A stretch of 39,498 nt of DNA from Diplocarpon mali (Eukaryota; Ascomycota; Leotiomycetes; Helotiales; Drepanopezizaceae): the NCBI GenBank assembly GCA_024741835.1, contig JAENRP010000383.1, positions 1 to 39,498 of the forward strand, written 5' to 3'. Shown piece by piece: positions 1 through 11,507 of the stretch. Below the pieces are notes generated by a model. It was not told where the DNA came from. It ran no database searches and worked only from the letters and a program-made list of their open reading frames with translations. Position 1 is the first letter of the stretch; every line of letters starts with the position of its first letter. Both the position numbers and the translations under genes were made by a program.

Positions 1-617
1 TAGTTTTTAAGTTCCTTAGGAGTGCGAGTAATAAGAACAAACTCCTTTAGAAAGGCCAGAGTGTCGCGAATCTGCTGTCTATTAAATTCCCGAAATTCAG
101 CTTTAAGAGCCTTGACGAGTAGTTCCTAGGACTCGCGAAGCTTCCACTTAGGCAGAGATTTGACAATATCTTTGCTAGTTTGGTCGCAGTAGCGGGGAAG
201 TCGATTGATCATTTTATTATATCTAATGCCGAAATCATAATAAGTCTCCTCGTATTGTTTAAGGAAATTAGTAACATTAGCTCTAGTGAAATAAGGAGCG
301 CTAGGGGAACTAGGGAGGGGAAAATGATTAGTGATGGCTTTGAAGGCGGCTATTATCGCTTTATTTGTTTCGATAGGAGGGGAGTCAGGTCGAATATAGG
401 GCCTAAGGTGTTCCGAGGAGTTTTCAGAATCCGAGTCAATCTCAGAGTGACTAGGGCGAGCTTGAAAAGATTCGGGCAAAGGGTCGGAAGGAGGTTTAAA
501 ATTGATATTTTTAGTATTTTCAGGTGTCAACATTGAGAAAGCAGGTGCAGTTGTCAAAGGGGAAGGTGTTGAAGGAGAAGGTGTAGAAGGGGAAGGTAAA
601 GAACTCGAGTTATACAA
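1..617 (-). pseudogene. Retrotransposon gag N-terminal part (nonsense-mutated, truncated by window edge)
   Basis: On the minus strand a frame of about 200 codons runs from 617 to the window edge, broken by one TAG at 124-126 after which the same frame continues (…ELLVKALKAEFREF…). The first ~45 residues are Ser/Pro/Thr repeats (SPSTPSPSTPSP), encoded by a short tandem repeat at about 545-600. A fungal Gag-like stretch follows, with FTRANVTNFLKQYEETYYDFG and a Lys/Arg-rich region. The TAG sits where a Trp or Gln codon fits, a one-transition change. No ATG was found at the start: the frame opens at TTG (617), and upstream it is closed by another TAG near 629. The true start is therefore uncertain. 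Confidence 0.7.
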
Positions 618-1357
618 AATTGCATTTTTAGATTCCTACTCGCGGGCCCGGCCCGGGAGTGAAAATCCGGCTTCCGCAGAAAGTTTATTTATACTTTGCT
701 AAGACTTCTTTAATAGGTACGAAGCAACAAATAAAGGTACTGCAATCACTAGTAGTAAGAAAAGGTTTATCAAGTCAAAGACTAATTTCTAAGATAAAGT
801 TTCTAAGAAAGATTCATCTTAGCTTCTGGGACAATTCCCATTGGTCCTTAGAATAAAGGGGTCTCCGGAGACGATTCTGGGGCAGTTTTTAGAGTTCTAT
901 TGAGTGGAGGCGGCTGAAGTATCCGATTTAGCTTTTTAAGGAAGCTGAGGAGACACTCCCGATTGGAGCTTTCGTTTAGTATTGCATAAATACTCGAAAC
1001 TGCTATTGTTTAAAGTAGCTATTGTAGCTAATCAAACTTCTTCGTATCGGAAAGGCTGGGAATCCGATAATCGTATTGATAAGCTGACAATTCAAGCTTT
1101 GTCGGATCAGAGGTAGGAGAGTCGGAATAGGGGCCGAAATGGGAAAATCTAAGGCTATTGATAGTAGAGAGTGGCAATCGACAGTTCCAAATAACTAAGT
1201 GATTGCAAGGTCGACAATAGAGGAATAACAACTGACAGTTCTAAATAACTAAGTGATTGTTATCTTAAGAGGGTTTTTCGAAGGGTTGATCTCTTATCTG
1301 CGAACCAAGAGAATTAAGAGGAGAAGTCGTATAAAGACGAAATCTCAAAAGGAATCG
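618..1357. other. Leader of left LTR element, with a direct repeat
   Basis: Non-coding stretch between gag and the primer-binding site. No ORF is supported. It holds two 26-bp near-identical copies (one difference) of GACAGTTC(C/T)AAATAACTAAG followed by TGATTG, at 1180-1205 and 1234-1259. Confidence 0.5.
1180..1259. repeat. Direct repeat pair in retrotransposon leader
   Basis: Two 26-bp copies at 1180-1205 and 1234-1259, 54 bp apart, differing by a single C/T. Confidence 0.75.
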
Positions 1358-1375
1358 TCCCTGCGTAGGTCACCA
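1358..1375 (-). other. Primer-binding site of left LTR element
   Basis: The minus strand reads TGGTGACCTACGCAGGGA directly inside the LTR end; the plus strand ends ...GGTCACCA, as a tRNA 3' end with CCA would. I do not name the tRNA. One base separates it from the LTR. Confidence 0.6.
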
Positions 1376-1376
1376 A

Positions 1377-1596
1377 TATAAGAGGATGCAGGAATAACAC
1401 CTGAGAATAGGCCTACGTAAAGACCAAAGACAAAGAGGGAGGAAGTACCACAAGCGGGCTCTCCGAAGACAGAACTAGGACAAATCACTCGTTAGGGGTA
1501 GAATAGGTAGTTGGCATTGCGCGCTGTCTTTAAGTACAATAGTGGTCCTATATATACCCCTTTCTTGGTCCTCATCTGACCATGTGACCTATATCA
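1377..1596 (-). repeat. 5' LTR of left element (right boundary approximate)
   Basis: Starts (plus strand) TATAAGAGG, consistent with a mutated TGTAAGAGG, next to the primer-binding site. It contains a TATA-like TATATATAC (about 1550-1560). The right boundary is placed at a CA near 1596 because the copia-1 reading frame begins soon after it; no second LTR is in the window to confirm it. Confidence 0.45.
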
Positions 1597-1851
1597 CGAG
1601 ATCCTCCACTTCCAGGTCTCTATACTACTAGCTTAGCGTTCGTTAGTAGGTTATATTCTACCTCTTAAGTGCTATTGTTAATATAAGCCTATACCTTGCG
1701 GTAGATAGGTGGCAGCTATAGGAAAGCGTTTATCTCATTTGTAGCCTTAGTATATATGCAAGGAATCTCATTATCGATTTCGGCCTTGCTAATATTATAG
1801 AACGCATGCGCCAATTCGTCGACCAATGGCGGGGCGAATATCGCAGATGCC
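1597..1851 (-). mobile_element. Copia-1 fragment, left of the nested Ty3 insertion
   Basis: The minus-strand frame that reaches 9398 resumes here after removal of the Ty3 element and one target-site copy. It reads through AFYNISKAEIDNEIP and onward, with TAG/TAA stops at Gln-like positions. This is the variable linker between copia integrase and reverse transcriptase. The RT and RNase H of copia-1 are not in the window. Confidence 0.75.
1847..1851. repeat. Target-site duplication ATGCC (left copy)
   Basis: ATGCC immediately precedes the 5' LTR; the identical ATGCC follows the 3' LTR at 9398-9402. Confidence 0.92.
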
Positions 1852-2158
1852 TGTAACGGCTGCACCCCTAACTGGTTCAATTACCTAGGAGTACGGCGTT
1901 TTAAGGTTTTGCAATCTCGATTCGATATAGGATTATTTCGAATCGACTCTGAAGGTGCAAAAGGATATTCTTATATAATATTATATAAATAGGCAAAGAG
2001 CCTTAAGCTACTTATATATATAAGGGAGAAGGGCTCTCTTATAAGGAGGGTTCTTTAACTTCTTCGTTTCCTTTATATTAGACCTATAGAATATGCCGTT
2101 TGTACTACTTCTTACTCCTATACTTGATCTCGCACTTCGGCGGTTTTATATTATTATA
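1852..2158 (+). repeat. 5' LTR of the Ty3 element
   Basis: Begins TGTAACGG and ends ATTATTATA. The 3' LTR ends CGTTATA, so the ancestral termini were probably TGTAAC...GTTACA, a perfect inverted repeat. A TATA-rich stretch lies near 1972-2030. No clear primer-binding site is readable after 2158. Confidence 0.93.
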
Positions 2159-2466
2159 TTAAATGAAGAAGTTCTTCTCTGCTAAGGACGGCTTTTAATA
2201 ATATCCTACTCCTATTGAAAATTGATTCGCAGTCGTTTCGACTTTTGATAGAGTTAGGATCTTAGAGATCTCTTAGACAAACTAAGAGCTTAAGTATAGC
2301 TCGTTAATTAGTATAATCGAAGAACGCTTTTATTAGCCGGATTTTCTTAACTACTCCTTTTATAAAAGTGCTATAGGCAGAAGTTAAAAGAGCACTACGC
2401 TACTAAAACCCTTTTTCTATAGAACCCCTTTTTGACCGAATCCTTATTGAAACCAAAATCGGTAAA

Positions 2467-3780
2467 ATGAATTCCCTATTAGCTGGAAGTTAGCAAATAT
2501 GGAATATACCTGGTTCGTTCGGGGAACTAGCTTTTATAAGGAGTACCCCTACCCTAGCCCCTAGGGCCGGACCTTCCTTTGCTACTAAGGGCAAGAGACT
2601 ATAATGCTATAATTAAGCTAATTAAGATAAGCGAGACTTTTCAAACCCGAACGTCTTATAAAGAATAGTCTTAGGTTTAGAGGAATCCTTATAATGCTAA
2701 GATTAATCTAATTAATAACTGTAAAGCGAGATTAGTAGGATTGCCTAGGCTATCTTTAGCCTAGAGACCTTAGCTTGTCAAAGCTAAGAGACGGCTTAGC
2801 GCGTGTATTAGACTACTAAGTGAGAATCTACTTACCCTTAAGAGACCTAGCCTCCTTTAAAAGTTAATACAGATACGAAACGGCTTAAAATTCAGCTAAT
2901 TAAAAAGATCACCCCCTTTGATAATAGAACCTCTTTAATATATAAGCAGTAGTTAGCTTTAATCTAAGACTGATTATAAGTTAACGCCGACTTATATCCG
3001 AATAAGCGAGCTTACCGAGCCTTTATTTAGGGATCTACTATAAGATAAGCCCGAACGTACCTTGAACCTTAGTACCTTTTAAAGACTAACCCCTTTTAGA
3101 ACTATTAAGAAATAGTAGAACTGCTAAGCAGTTACTTTTTAACTAGTTAAGAGGTAGACCTATTTCGATCTACTTTCTATTACCTTTATATAAGAGAAGC
3201 CGGTTATTTTAAAGAAACTTTCCCTTAGTTTTAGGCCCAATTCTAGTCTGCTGCGATTTAAAGAGAGGTCTTAAGATCTAAGTGGTTCTTCTTTATATAG
3301 AATAAGATTACCCCTTAGCTTAAAGCTACCTGCGCCTTAGCTAAGGCCTTTTAAAGGAAGGACTATACTATTATAGTTAACTAATTGAACGCCTTTAATG
3401 CCGAACGCTAAAGTAATCAACTTCTTAACCCTTCGACTAAAAGTAAGGCGACCTTAGTATTATATTAAAAGACATCTGGTTCGCTCCTTAATAAGACTGC
3501 TCGCAGTCTAAGCGCTAGAAGTACTATCTGAGTTTTTAGGCAACTAGCCCTAAAGCCGACTACCCCTTTTCGCTAAGATACGCCAGCTAAGGCTAATTCT
3601 CCTACTTTACCCTTTAAGCAAGCCACCTATTAAACTTATAGTAAAATTAGTTATTATAAGATTAAGTGCCCTTTTATAAGTAAGATTAATGCTTTAAAAG
3701 ATGCAAAGGAATCTGATCCGACTTTAGACTTAATTAAGAATAAGATTGAAATAGAAGAAGATTAGAAAAACGAAGAGACC
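2467..3780 (+). pseudogene. Ty3 gag pseudogene
   Basis: Frame beginning at base 2467 (ATG, start uncertain). The clearest Gag-like part is about 2893-3670, which reads as a retrotransposon capsid (e.g. VNADLYPNKRAYRAFI) if TAA/TAG are read as Gln. A decayed zinc knuckle at 3628-3669 reads Y-stop-TYSKISYYKIKC: two Cys have become Tyr and the His has become Tyr (TGY to TAY, CAY to TAY), leaving only the last Cys. All of these are single transitions. Pol lies in a different frame (-1 relative to gag), starting before the protease. Confidence 0.65.
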
Positions 3781-3854
3781 TAGGAAAAGACTCCTACTTA
3801 GGCCTGCGAAAGTGCGACTTATTAAAGCTAGATCTTAACTCTTTAATAGGAGGG

Positions 3855-6800
3855 AAGCAATTCCTAATCTCTTATACTATTAGTATAAATGGACTTAAAG
3901 TATTATTATTAGCTTTAGTAGATATTAGAGCCCTTAGTTACCTATTTTTAAATCGTTCCCTTTTTATATATCTTTTAAAAGCAATTGACTTTAAAATTCT
4001 TCCTCTTTTAGCCTCTATTCCTATCTATAGATTTTAAAATACTATTTGTACGCAAGCTATGCATTATATATGCTTTTACTTAATAGTTAATAGAAGGCGT
4101 ATCTATAACTGCCCTTAGGTTATTCTCGACTTAAGCTAGCGCGATGCTATTATTAAAGTTAAATGGATGCGCCGATTCTGACTTAAACTTAATCTAAAGG
4201 AAAACCGATTTATATAGCCTTTATATTACCCCTTATCTTTCCAGTTTGTAAAGGAAATCGTTATTTATCTTCCTCCTTTTAAAGGACTTTGGATCCGATC
4301 TAATTATTAAGCTGATATTAATTGCAGAGAATAGGAAATAGCTATAGACAAAGCTTAATAGATTAATAGAAGATAGTCTTATATTAATTTAGTAGTCTTA
4401 GCTAGGCGCGAGATCTCTATTGCGATCACTAGGCCAGCGCCCTTACTAATAACTAAGCTAGATCTAGGAAAATAGTCTAATACGAATCGATTATAAACTA
4501 ACCCTATTCGCAAATGCCCTAAGGCTGCAGTTCCTATTTGCAAAATCAGCGCTAATGCCTTTTATTATAATATAAAGTGTAAAGAGATTGAGTTCTTTTA
4601 AATTAGTATTTATAAAGTAGATAGGATTCTAAAGGAAAGATATAAGCCTAAGAATCCCGATATTAAAAAGCTAATTAATAATCGACTCTTAAAATAGTAC
4701 TAATCTCTAAGATAAGCCTTTTTAAAAAGGGATATAGATACCCTTCTTCCCTATCGGTATTATAATTATAAGATATAGCTAAAAGGGCCCTTGCCTAATG
4801 CCTATTCGCCCTTCTACTATTAATCTACTAAGGAGCTTAAGATTATAAAGGAGTACTTACTTAAGAATTTAAATAAAGGCTTTATTAAGACAAGTACTAG
4901 TCCTTTTGCTTTGCTAGTACTATTTGTAAAGAAGGCTAATAGTAGCCTCCGATTTTATATAAATTACCGGAAGCTAAATGTATTAACTCAGAAGGACGCT
5001 TACCTGATTCTAAGGATAGACGAGCTTTTAAGGCAAGTATTTAAAGCCAAGATTTTTATAAAGTTAGATATTTGAGCTGCTTTCAATTAGATATAAATAG
5101 ATCCTAAATTAAAGGAATATACTACCTTTCGAATAAGGTATAGATCCTATAAATATAAGGTTCTCCTATTTAGCCTTTATAATAGACCTAGTACTTATTA
5201 GCGGTATATAAATAACGTTCTTTTAAATTACTTAAATGATTTTTATATAGTATATTTAAATGATATTTTAATTTACTTTAAGAACGTTAAGGAGCACTAG
5301 GGCTATATTGAAAAGGTACTAAAACGACTCTTAAAGGCTAGCCTTTAAGTAGATATTAAGAAGTGCGAGTTTTATATTACTTAAACTTAATATTTTAAAT
5401 ATATTCTAATAATAACTAAGATTGAACTAGACCTTAAAAAGGTCGAACTATTGCGCAATTAGAAGTACTTAAAAACTATTATTAAAGTAAAGTCTTACTT
5501 AGGATTTTGCAAGTTCTATTAATAATTTATTTGCAACTTTAGGCTAATTGCTAAACCCTTCTCTATTTTAACCTAACCGATAGTGCCTTAGAATTAGATA
5601 GAAGAGTGCTAAATCGCTTTTAAAGAGCTTTATAAGCAATTGCTTTCGATTTAATAAATTTACTACTTTGACCCTAACTTACTTATAAAGCTGGAAACTA
5701 ATACTTTTAATAGTATTATCGCTAGAGTACTTTCTTAATAATACTCCAATAAGTAATAGTACCTAATCGGCTTTTATTCGTATATACTTTTTAGTTATAA
5801 ACCTAATTGGGAAATATATAATAAGGAACTCTTTGCTATTATTGAATCCTATTATAAATAGAGACCTAAGCTTATATTATTTAAAGAGCAAGTTGATATT
5901 TACTTAAATTACCGCTCTTTTAAGTACTTTATAACTACTAAGGTTTTAATTGCGAAATAGTGCCGATAGATGGAATTTTTATCTAACTTTAATTTTCGAA
6001 TTATATATACTCTTAGTAAAGATAACTAAAAGGCTGATATTCTTAGCCGCTAAGAGTAAGATATGCCAGTTTATAAATAAGCAAAGCTAAATAGCCGATC
6101 CTAGGTTCTAATTTCCTTAGCCTAGTTAGACCTTTAAATTAATACTAAACTAGCTGATAAATTTCTCGCCGAATCTGCCGAAGATACCCTTGCCCTAATA
6201 TTAACTAATACTCCTGATTCGACCTTGAATCGACTTAAGGATTCCTTTAATTTGATTAAGAAGCTTTATTAAGATAACTGCGAATCCTTTTAAGAGATTT
6301 GCGCCGACCTCTTTAAGAACTACTCTTTAAAAGATAGATTGCTTTACTTTAAGAAGCGTCTTTGCATATACTATAATACTCCCTTATATACTCGTCTAAT
6401 TTAAGAAGCTTATAACCAACCTTTAAGCGCGTACCCTAATAGCTTAAAGACCTACTAGCTTCTTACTCTTAAGTACTATTAAGTTAGGATAGGTTCGGAT
6501 TGCAAAAGATTTATTGCAAATTATAGACTTTATCAATTCTTATATTCGAAGATAATTAAATAATAAGATCTCTTATAGCCCTTCCCTATTCCTAACTATC
6601 TTATATAGCACTTATATATAAATTTTAAGGATTTCCCTTTTAATAAATATAGTTTTGATCGAATCCTGGTTTTTATAGACCGACTTAGTAAAAGCGCTAT
6701 TACAATCCTTTATTAAAAAGATATCGACGCTTAAGGAACTGCCTGATTGTTTATTTAATAGATATATCGATTTAGCTATACTTTAAAGATAATTATCTTA

Positions 6801-9077
6801 AACTAAGGCTCCTAATTCGTCTCCTTATTTTAAAGAGAGTTCTGCTATATTATTAGTATTAAGATTAAACTCTTTATAGCGTATTATAAAGAGACTAATA
6901 GCCAAACGGAAATTATAAATAAGTATATTAATTTAAGGCTATGGCCTTTTATTAATTATTATTAAAATAATTAAAGTGAGCTAATTCTATTAATAGATTA
7001 TACGCAATCTACTCTCCCTTATACTTTAATTAATATAACCTTATATTAGCTTAAGTATAGAATTGCACCTTAAATAAGTTAGGACTAGATCTTTTTAAAA
7101 CCGTCTAGTCTATAGGAGAGATTAAACCAAGTAGAGACTAGGCTAGTAATAGAGAGGATGCACTTAGCCTAGGAAGTAGCAAAAGGCAATATGAAACGCG
7201 CTTAAGAGAAAATGCATAAATCTATAAATTAATATTAAAAGGAGATTGATTAGAAACTTAAAGATATAATTTACCTTTTGATAAAAAATCTTAAGAACTA
7301 CTACCTTAGTCGGAAACTGGCCAATTAATAAGATAGTCCTTTTAAGGTTCTTAAGAAGGTAGGCAATTCATATTAGATCAAGCTGCTATTAGGTTTTATA
7401 ATATATAATATCTTTGCGCTAAAGCTACTATTTAAAGATCTGCAGAACCCTTTGCTAAGTTAAGAATAACCTTAGCTTATTATAAAAAAGATCGTAGGGT
7501 AAAAAGAGTATAAAGTATTTAAGATATTAAGTATACGCCTATCTTAAGGGAAATTAGAATACTAGGTCAAATGGACTAGTTATAACCTTGATTTAAGTTA
7601 GTATTACGCCTTAAATTTTATAAGATCCTTATATAAGATTCGCGACTTTCATTAGGCCAACCTTATAAAGCTAGGACCACTTTAAAACCTATAAGTTTGG
7701 CTAAAGGCTTAAGAAAGTGGCATAGATGATTATAATCACTTAGAAGATAATAGGCTAGATATAAAACGGGTTAGTAAATAAATCTAAAAATATAAATAAA
7801 AAAAAAAAAGAGAAAAATAATAAAAATAGAAAAACAATAATACTAGGCCTATTGCCCCTCCCTTTTATAACTCCTCTAACCCCTCCTCCTTTGCGCTTAA
7901 GGAGATAAGCTCTAATTCTATTCTAAAGCTAAAGCTCGCCTCCTATCTATGCTCTCACTTAAAATAACCCTAACCTCCTTTTACTACTACTAGCGCTGCC
8001 CTATTAGCCGCTGCGCCTAATATTATCCTTATTATTATAAGCCCTCCTTCTCTTATAAAAGACTCTATTGCTATAGCAGTCCGCTTTGCTAACGCAGCAA
8101 TAGACCTTAAGAGGCCTAATATAGTTCGGCTGGATTGCTTTAACCTTGCTAGCTAAGACTTAATAAAGTCGCTGCGCTCTTATTAGAAAGTTAGCGATCG
8201 ATTCGATACTAATTCAGATTTAACTTATAGCAACTATCGCCTAGACCCCCTTTAGCTAGCTTACTATAGCCTTAGCTATAGAGCAAAGCTCCGCAAGGCT
8301 AGCGTGCTTAAGTTAAGTGCGGCTAGTCAGAGCCTCTGCGCTAGCTATTAGCAAGAGGTTAATAAGGATCCAGGCGCGCTAGACCGCCTTTTAATAAAGC
8401 ATCTTGCAGTTCCTTACTAAAACCGCCTGCGTATTATTATTATCGCTACTATTATCCTCCTTTTACTATTAAGCAGCCTTCTTCTGCCACTCCTTAAGGG
8501 CCGCGGATAGCACTGCGAACTCCTTCCTAATATAAAAAAGAAGCTATAAATAAGTATTAGCGCAAATAGAACTAGAGAGTCGATTTAAGGTACTTATAAG
8601 GATATACTCCGCCTTCTGCTCCTAGTACTCATAGCACTTTTTACTACATTTAGACTCAAATTCGCACTTATGCGCAATATCGCATATAAGGTACCGCACG
8701 TACTAGTAATAATAAACGCAATAGGCTATTGCAAAGGCGCCTGATAGCAAAGGGATCGGCACTATATATATTAGATGCAATTCGACCTTAGACTAAGGTA
8801 AACTTACTTATAGTAGTTAGTAGTAGTAGTAGTAATTGTTTCTACTACTATATATTAGCCCTATGCTATAGTAGTAGGAGTAAAGGACCTATACAATTAT
8901 ATATAATTATTATATTAAGGAAGGAAGATCCTATAAGAGGAAAAACAAATTTAAGTATATAACGCGACTTACGCTAAACTAAATATAAAATAGTACTATT
9001 TATATAATAACGCGCTAAGTATATTACTATACGAAAATCGTCATAACCTACTAACGCTTATAGGCAAGCGTTCTTAA
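3855..9077 (+). pseudogene. Ty3 pol pseudogene: protease, RT, RNase H, integrase plus long C-terminal extension
   Basis: One frame throughout, with stops nearly all TAA/TAG. Protease: ALVDIRALSYLF near 3912-3947, with the catalytic Asp followed by Ile/Arg instead of Ser/Gly. RT: about 4835-5720, with FVKKANSSLRFYINYRKLN, KLDI-stop-AAFN and YLNDILIY at 5253-5276 (YxDD decayed to YLND). RNase H: about 5750-6055, ending MEFLSNFNFRIIYTLSKDN. Integrase: about 6330-7150, with a zinc-finger-like region, FIDRLSKSAITI near 6675 and ETNSQTEIINKYIN near 6895. Tail: GPL-stop-NL-stop-VWLKA plus an Asp/His-rich run at 7671-7766, as in fungal Ty3 integrases. The same frame continues to TAA at 9075-9077. Not functional. 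Confidence 0.9.
7767..9077 (+). other. In-frame C-terminal extension of Ty3 pol, function unknown
   Basis: After the usual integrase tail the pol frame carries on without a shift: a Lys-rich linker (about 7770-7840), a Pro/Ser-rich part, then a domain-like stretch. Counting stops by eye over 8040-8770 gives 8 in the pol frame against about 23 and 25 in the other two plus-strand frames, so the frame was protein-coding. From 8770 to 9077 the signal is weak. Two hydrophobic runs (near 8430-8490 and 8605-8645) could be membrane segments, but C-to-T decay turns Thr codons into Ile codons and would inflate hydrophobicity. I recognise no family. Confidence 0.6.
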
Positions 9078-9090
9078 AGGGGGGAGGTAG
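9077..9090 (+). other. Polypurine tract of the Ty3 element
   Basis: AAGGGGGGAGGTAG directly before the 3' LTR: the normal plus-strand priming site. Confidence 0.85.
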
Positions 9091-9397
9091 TATAATAGCT
9101 ATACCCCTAACTGGTTCAATTACCTAAGAGTATGGCGTTTTAAGGTTTTGCAATCTCGATTCGATATAAGGTTATTTCGAATCGACCCTAAAGGTGCAAA
9201 AGGATATTCTTATATAATATTATATAAATAGGCAAAAAGCCTTAAGCTACTTATATATATAAGGGAGAAGGGCTCTCCTATAGGAAGGGTTCTCTAACTT
9301 CTTCGTTTCCTTCGTATTAGACCTATAGAATACGCCGTTTGCACCACTTCTTGCTCCCATACTTGATCTCGCACTTCGGCGGTTCTGTATCGTTATA
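9091..9397 (+). repeat. 3' LTR of the Ty3 element
   Basis: Begins TATAATAGC (5' copy TGTAACGGC) and ends CGTTATA. Gap-free alignment with 1852-2158 and only C/T and G/A differences. Confidence 0.93.
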
Positions 9398-9402
9398 ATG
9401 CC
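9398..9402. repeat. Target-site duplication ATGCC (right copy)
   Basis: Identical to 1847-1851. Confidence 0.92.
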
Positions 9403-11507
9403 GCCTCTAAGTCCTTCTTCTTTTGCGATAGCTTAGATATACGACCTAACTGTATGATTACTGTTTTTACTAGCGCATGCTGCGTTATCGAGGGCTAGTT
9501 AGATATTGCGCGTAGTATATAATTGGGATCGCTAAGTGGCGATAGCTATAAGCTAGTATCTCTATCTATACTAGCTAATATATCGGTTAAAGGGAACGAT
9601 AGCAGGGTTTATTCTTAAGGGATGTTTAGAGTTGCTATATCCCTTATAGGCGCTTAAGCCTTAATTAGGCGACTATTGCTAAGTTTAAGCATAGGTTCAG
9701 CTAAAAGAATGTCATTTTCTACTAGCAGCTAAAAGGACAGTATTATATAAGCAATTGAGAATAGTTGAAATCAGATATTACGCGATTTGAGGATAATATA
9801 GCGTAAAGGTATATAGATGCGAGATGTCTTAGTATTGCGTTTATATCTAATAAAAATACCCTCTTTTATGCAATATAGCAGCTTTAAGCCTGCGGCCTAA
9901 GCTTTAGTAGGAATATGCATATAGACCTTTATACTGAAAGGGTAAAGGTGTTTAATAGACGGTTTTTCGCTAAGTAGAGCTTTATACGGCGTTCGGCCAA
10001 GCGCAGAGTAGGGAGTGATATTTTTCAGGAAATTCGCAGTTTGAACTGCTTTTGCTTATAAGAATAGAAGGTAGTTAGTATGAATTATTACACAGGAGAT
10101 TTCCATAATAGCCTAATTCTATCTTTCTAATATACTATTGAGTTAGTAGTAGTAAGGTAGTACTATATTATATATAATTTCTAATTGTTTAAGATCCTTT
10201 GCAATAGTAATATATTTACTACTATTATCTATTTTAATTCGCTTAATAAGTATAATATTAGCTAGTATAATACGTTAGCTAAATTATATATTAACGTATG
10301 CGATAAAGTCGCGGATTGCTTATAGAGCCTTAGACTTGCGCTTTAGGAATCGAACCTACGAGTAGCAGGTGGCCTAGTATATAAAACTTATAAAGTATCT
10401 TGCGCCGCTTATGCTAGTATAAGAGAACTTACTAGATAGATTAGAGTGTATAACCTTAAGAGGCTTAGGCGGCTATACTACTATTAGTATAGATAGTGCG
10501 GGTCAGCGGTATATAAACTTAAAGAGTTCGCATATTTCGCAGTAGAAGTCCTTCGGCTAAGGTAGTATATCTACGCCGTCCTTATATGCTCGTTCGGGCT
10601 TTATGACTTAAAGGTGACTAATAGTATAGTGAAACTTAGTATATAATATGAAGTGCCTAGTCGCGTATACTTATTTAGGAGGTGAAAGTCGTTCGTTAAG
10701 CTGTATTTGTATAATGCCATCCGCGTAGTATACTTAAATTACGTTTGTACTATTACGTATAAGGTAGACGTTATTACCTTTGCTATAGAGTTCAAAACCG
10801 CAGTAGTAGATATAGCTCTATAAGAATAGCTAGGTCCTATACAACTCACTAGAGTAAAGGGTATTAGTTAGCTCAATAATCTTAGTAGACCTATCTAGCA
10901 TCCTATAGTATAATCTAATAAGTCTAATGCCTTCTATAGGTAGCTTGATTCCTCTAGCTATAGTAATAGTGCCTATCTTAAGTGATAGGGATATAAAATC
11001 ATCTGCGTAGCTAGTTATATACTATAAGGCATTAGTATTAAGCAGCTAGTAGGTAGGGTCGTTAGTTGTAATAGCTAAGGGCCGTCAGATAGCAGCATAG
11101 GCACTTACTTCTTTAATATAGGATCGTTTGCCATTCTAGTTAAAGGTTTCTATTAGTATAACGCGCTTTAGTAATAGACTCATTAGATCAATAGTTGCGC
11201 TAGTTATTTCGCGTATAGTGCGGTAGTATATAAAAAGAGCGATCACCTTAGTACTGCTATTATTAGAGTCATTAGCAGATTTATCGGCGTTATTAGCTAA
11301 CGCGTTATTCGCCTTTTAGCATTTAGCGCTATATCCCTTAGGATTCGGCGCAGATGATAATAATACTAGCATTCTCCTTTGCTACTACTCCTTATATTTT
11401 CAAAGTTCGTTGCAATTAGTATATATATATCTAATAAAGGTAAGATTGTACTTGCGGTACTATAAACATTCTAATATTCCTAGTGGTATTAATAGTACAG
11501 TTTATAA
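9398..11507 (-). pseudogene. Copia-1 pol pseudogene: protease, pre-integrase, integrase
   Basis: Minus-strand reading, stops read as Gln/Trp. Protease-like segment near 11020-10800 (YADDFISLSLKIGTITIARG...). Pre-integrase zinc region near 10570-10530 (FYCEICELFK). Integrase core near 10480-10325 contains HSNLSSKFSYTSISGARYF, matching the copia pattern in which HxDL and an SxxGxRYF motif precede the core. Its C-terminal part near 10100-9900 reads IMEISCVIIHTNYL and ALGRTPYKALLSEKPSIKHL. The linker continues to 9398 and then 1851. RT and RNase H are missing from the window. Several Asp/Gly positions are already replaced, so it is inactive. Confidence 0.85.

Larger units (their letters stand above)
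1..1596 (-). mobile_element. Partial LTR retrotransposon, Ty3/gypsy-like, 5' end only
   Basis: Read on the minus strand this is LTR (1377-1596), primer-binding site (1358-1375), a long leader (about 618-1357) and the start of gag (617 down to base 1). The rest lies outside the window to the left. Its right edge abuts the integrase-to-RT linker frame of copia-1, so it probably inserted into, or truncated, that older element. It is less AT-rich than its neighbours and its gag frame is nearly open, which suggests a younger or less mutated copy. Assignment to Ty3 rests on the gag segment alone. Confidence 0.7.
1852..9397 (+). mobile_element. Complete, mutated Ty3/gypsy LTR retrotransposon (7546 bp)
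   Basis: Bounded by 307-bp LTRs (1852-2158 and 9091-9397) and the 5-bp duplication ATGCC. Between them, in order: gag with a decayed CCHC knuckle, protease, reverse transcriptase, RNase H, integrase and integrase tail, then a purine tract against the 3' LTR. Integrase after RNase H defines the Ty3/gypsy order. The LTRs differ at about 27 of 307 sites by eye, all transitions and with no gaps; the interior is AT-rich and full of TAA/TAG. Both point to RIP rather than simple ageing. It inserted into copia-1. Confidence 0.95.
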
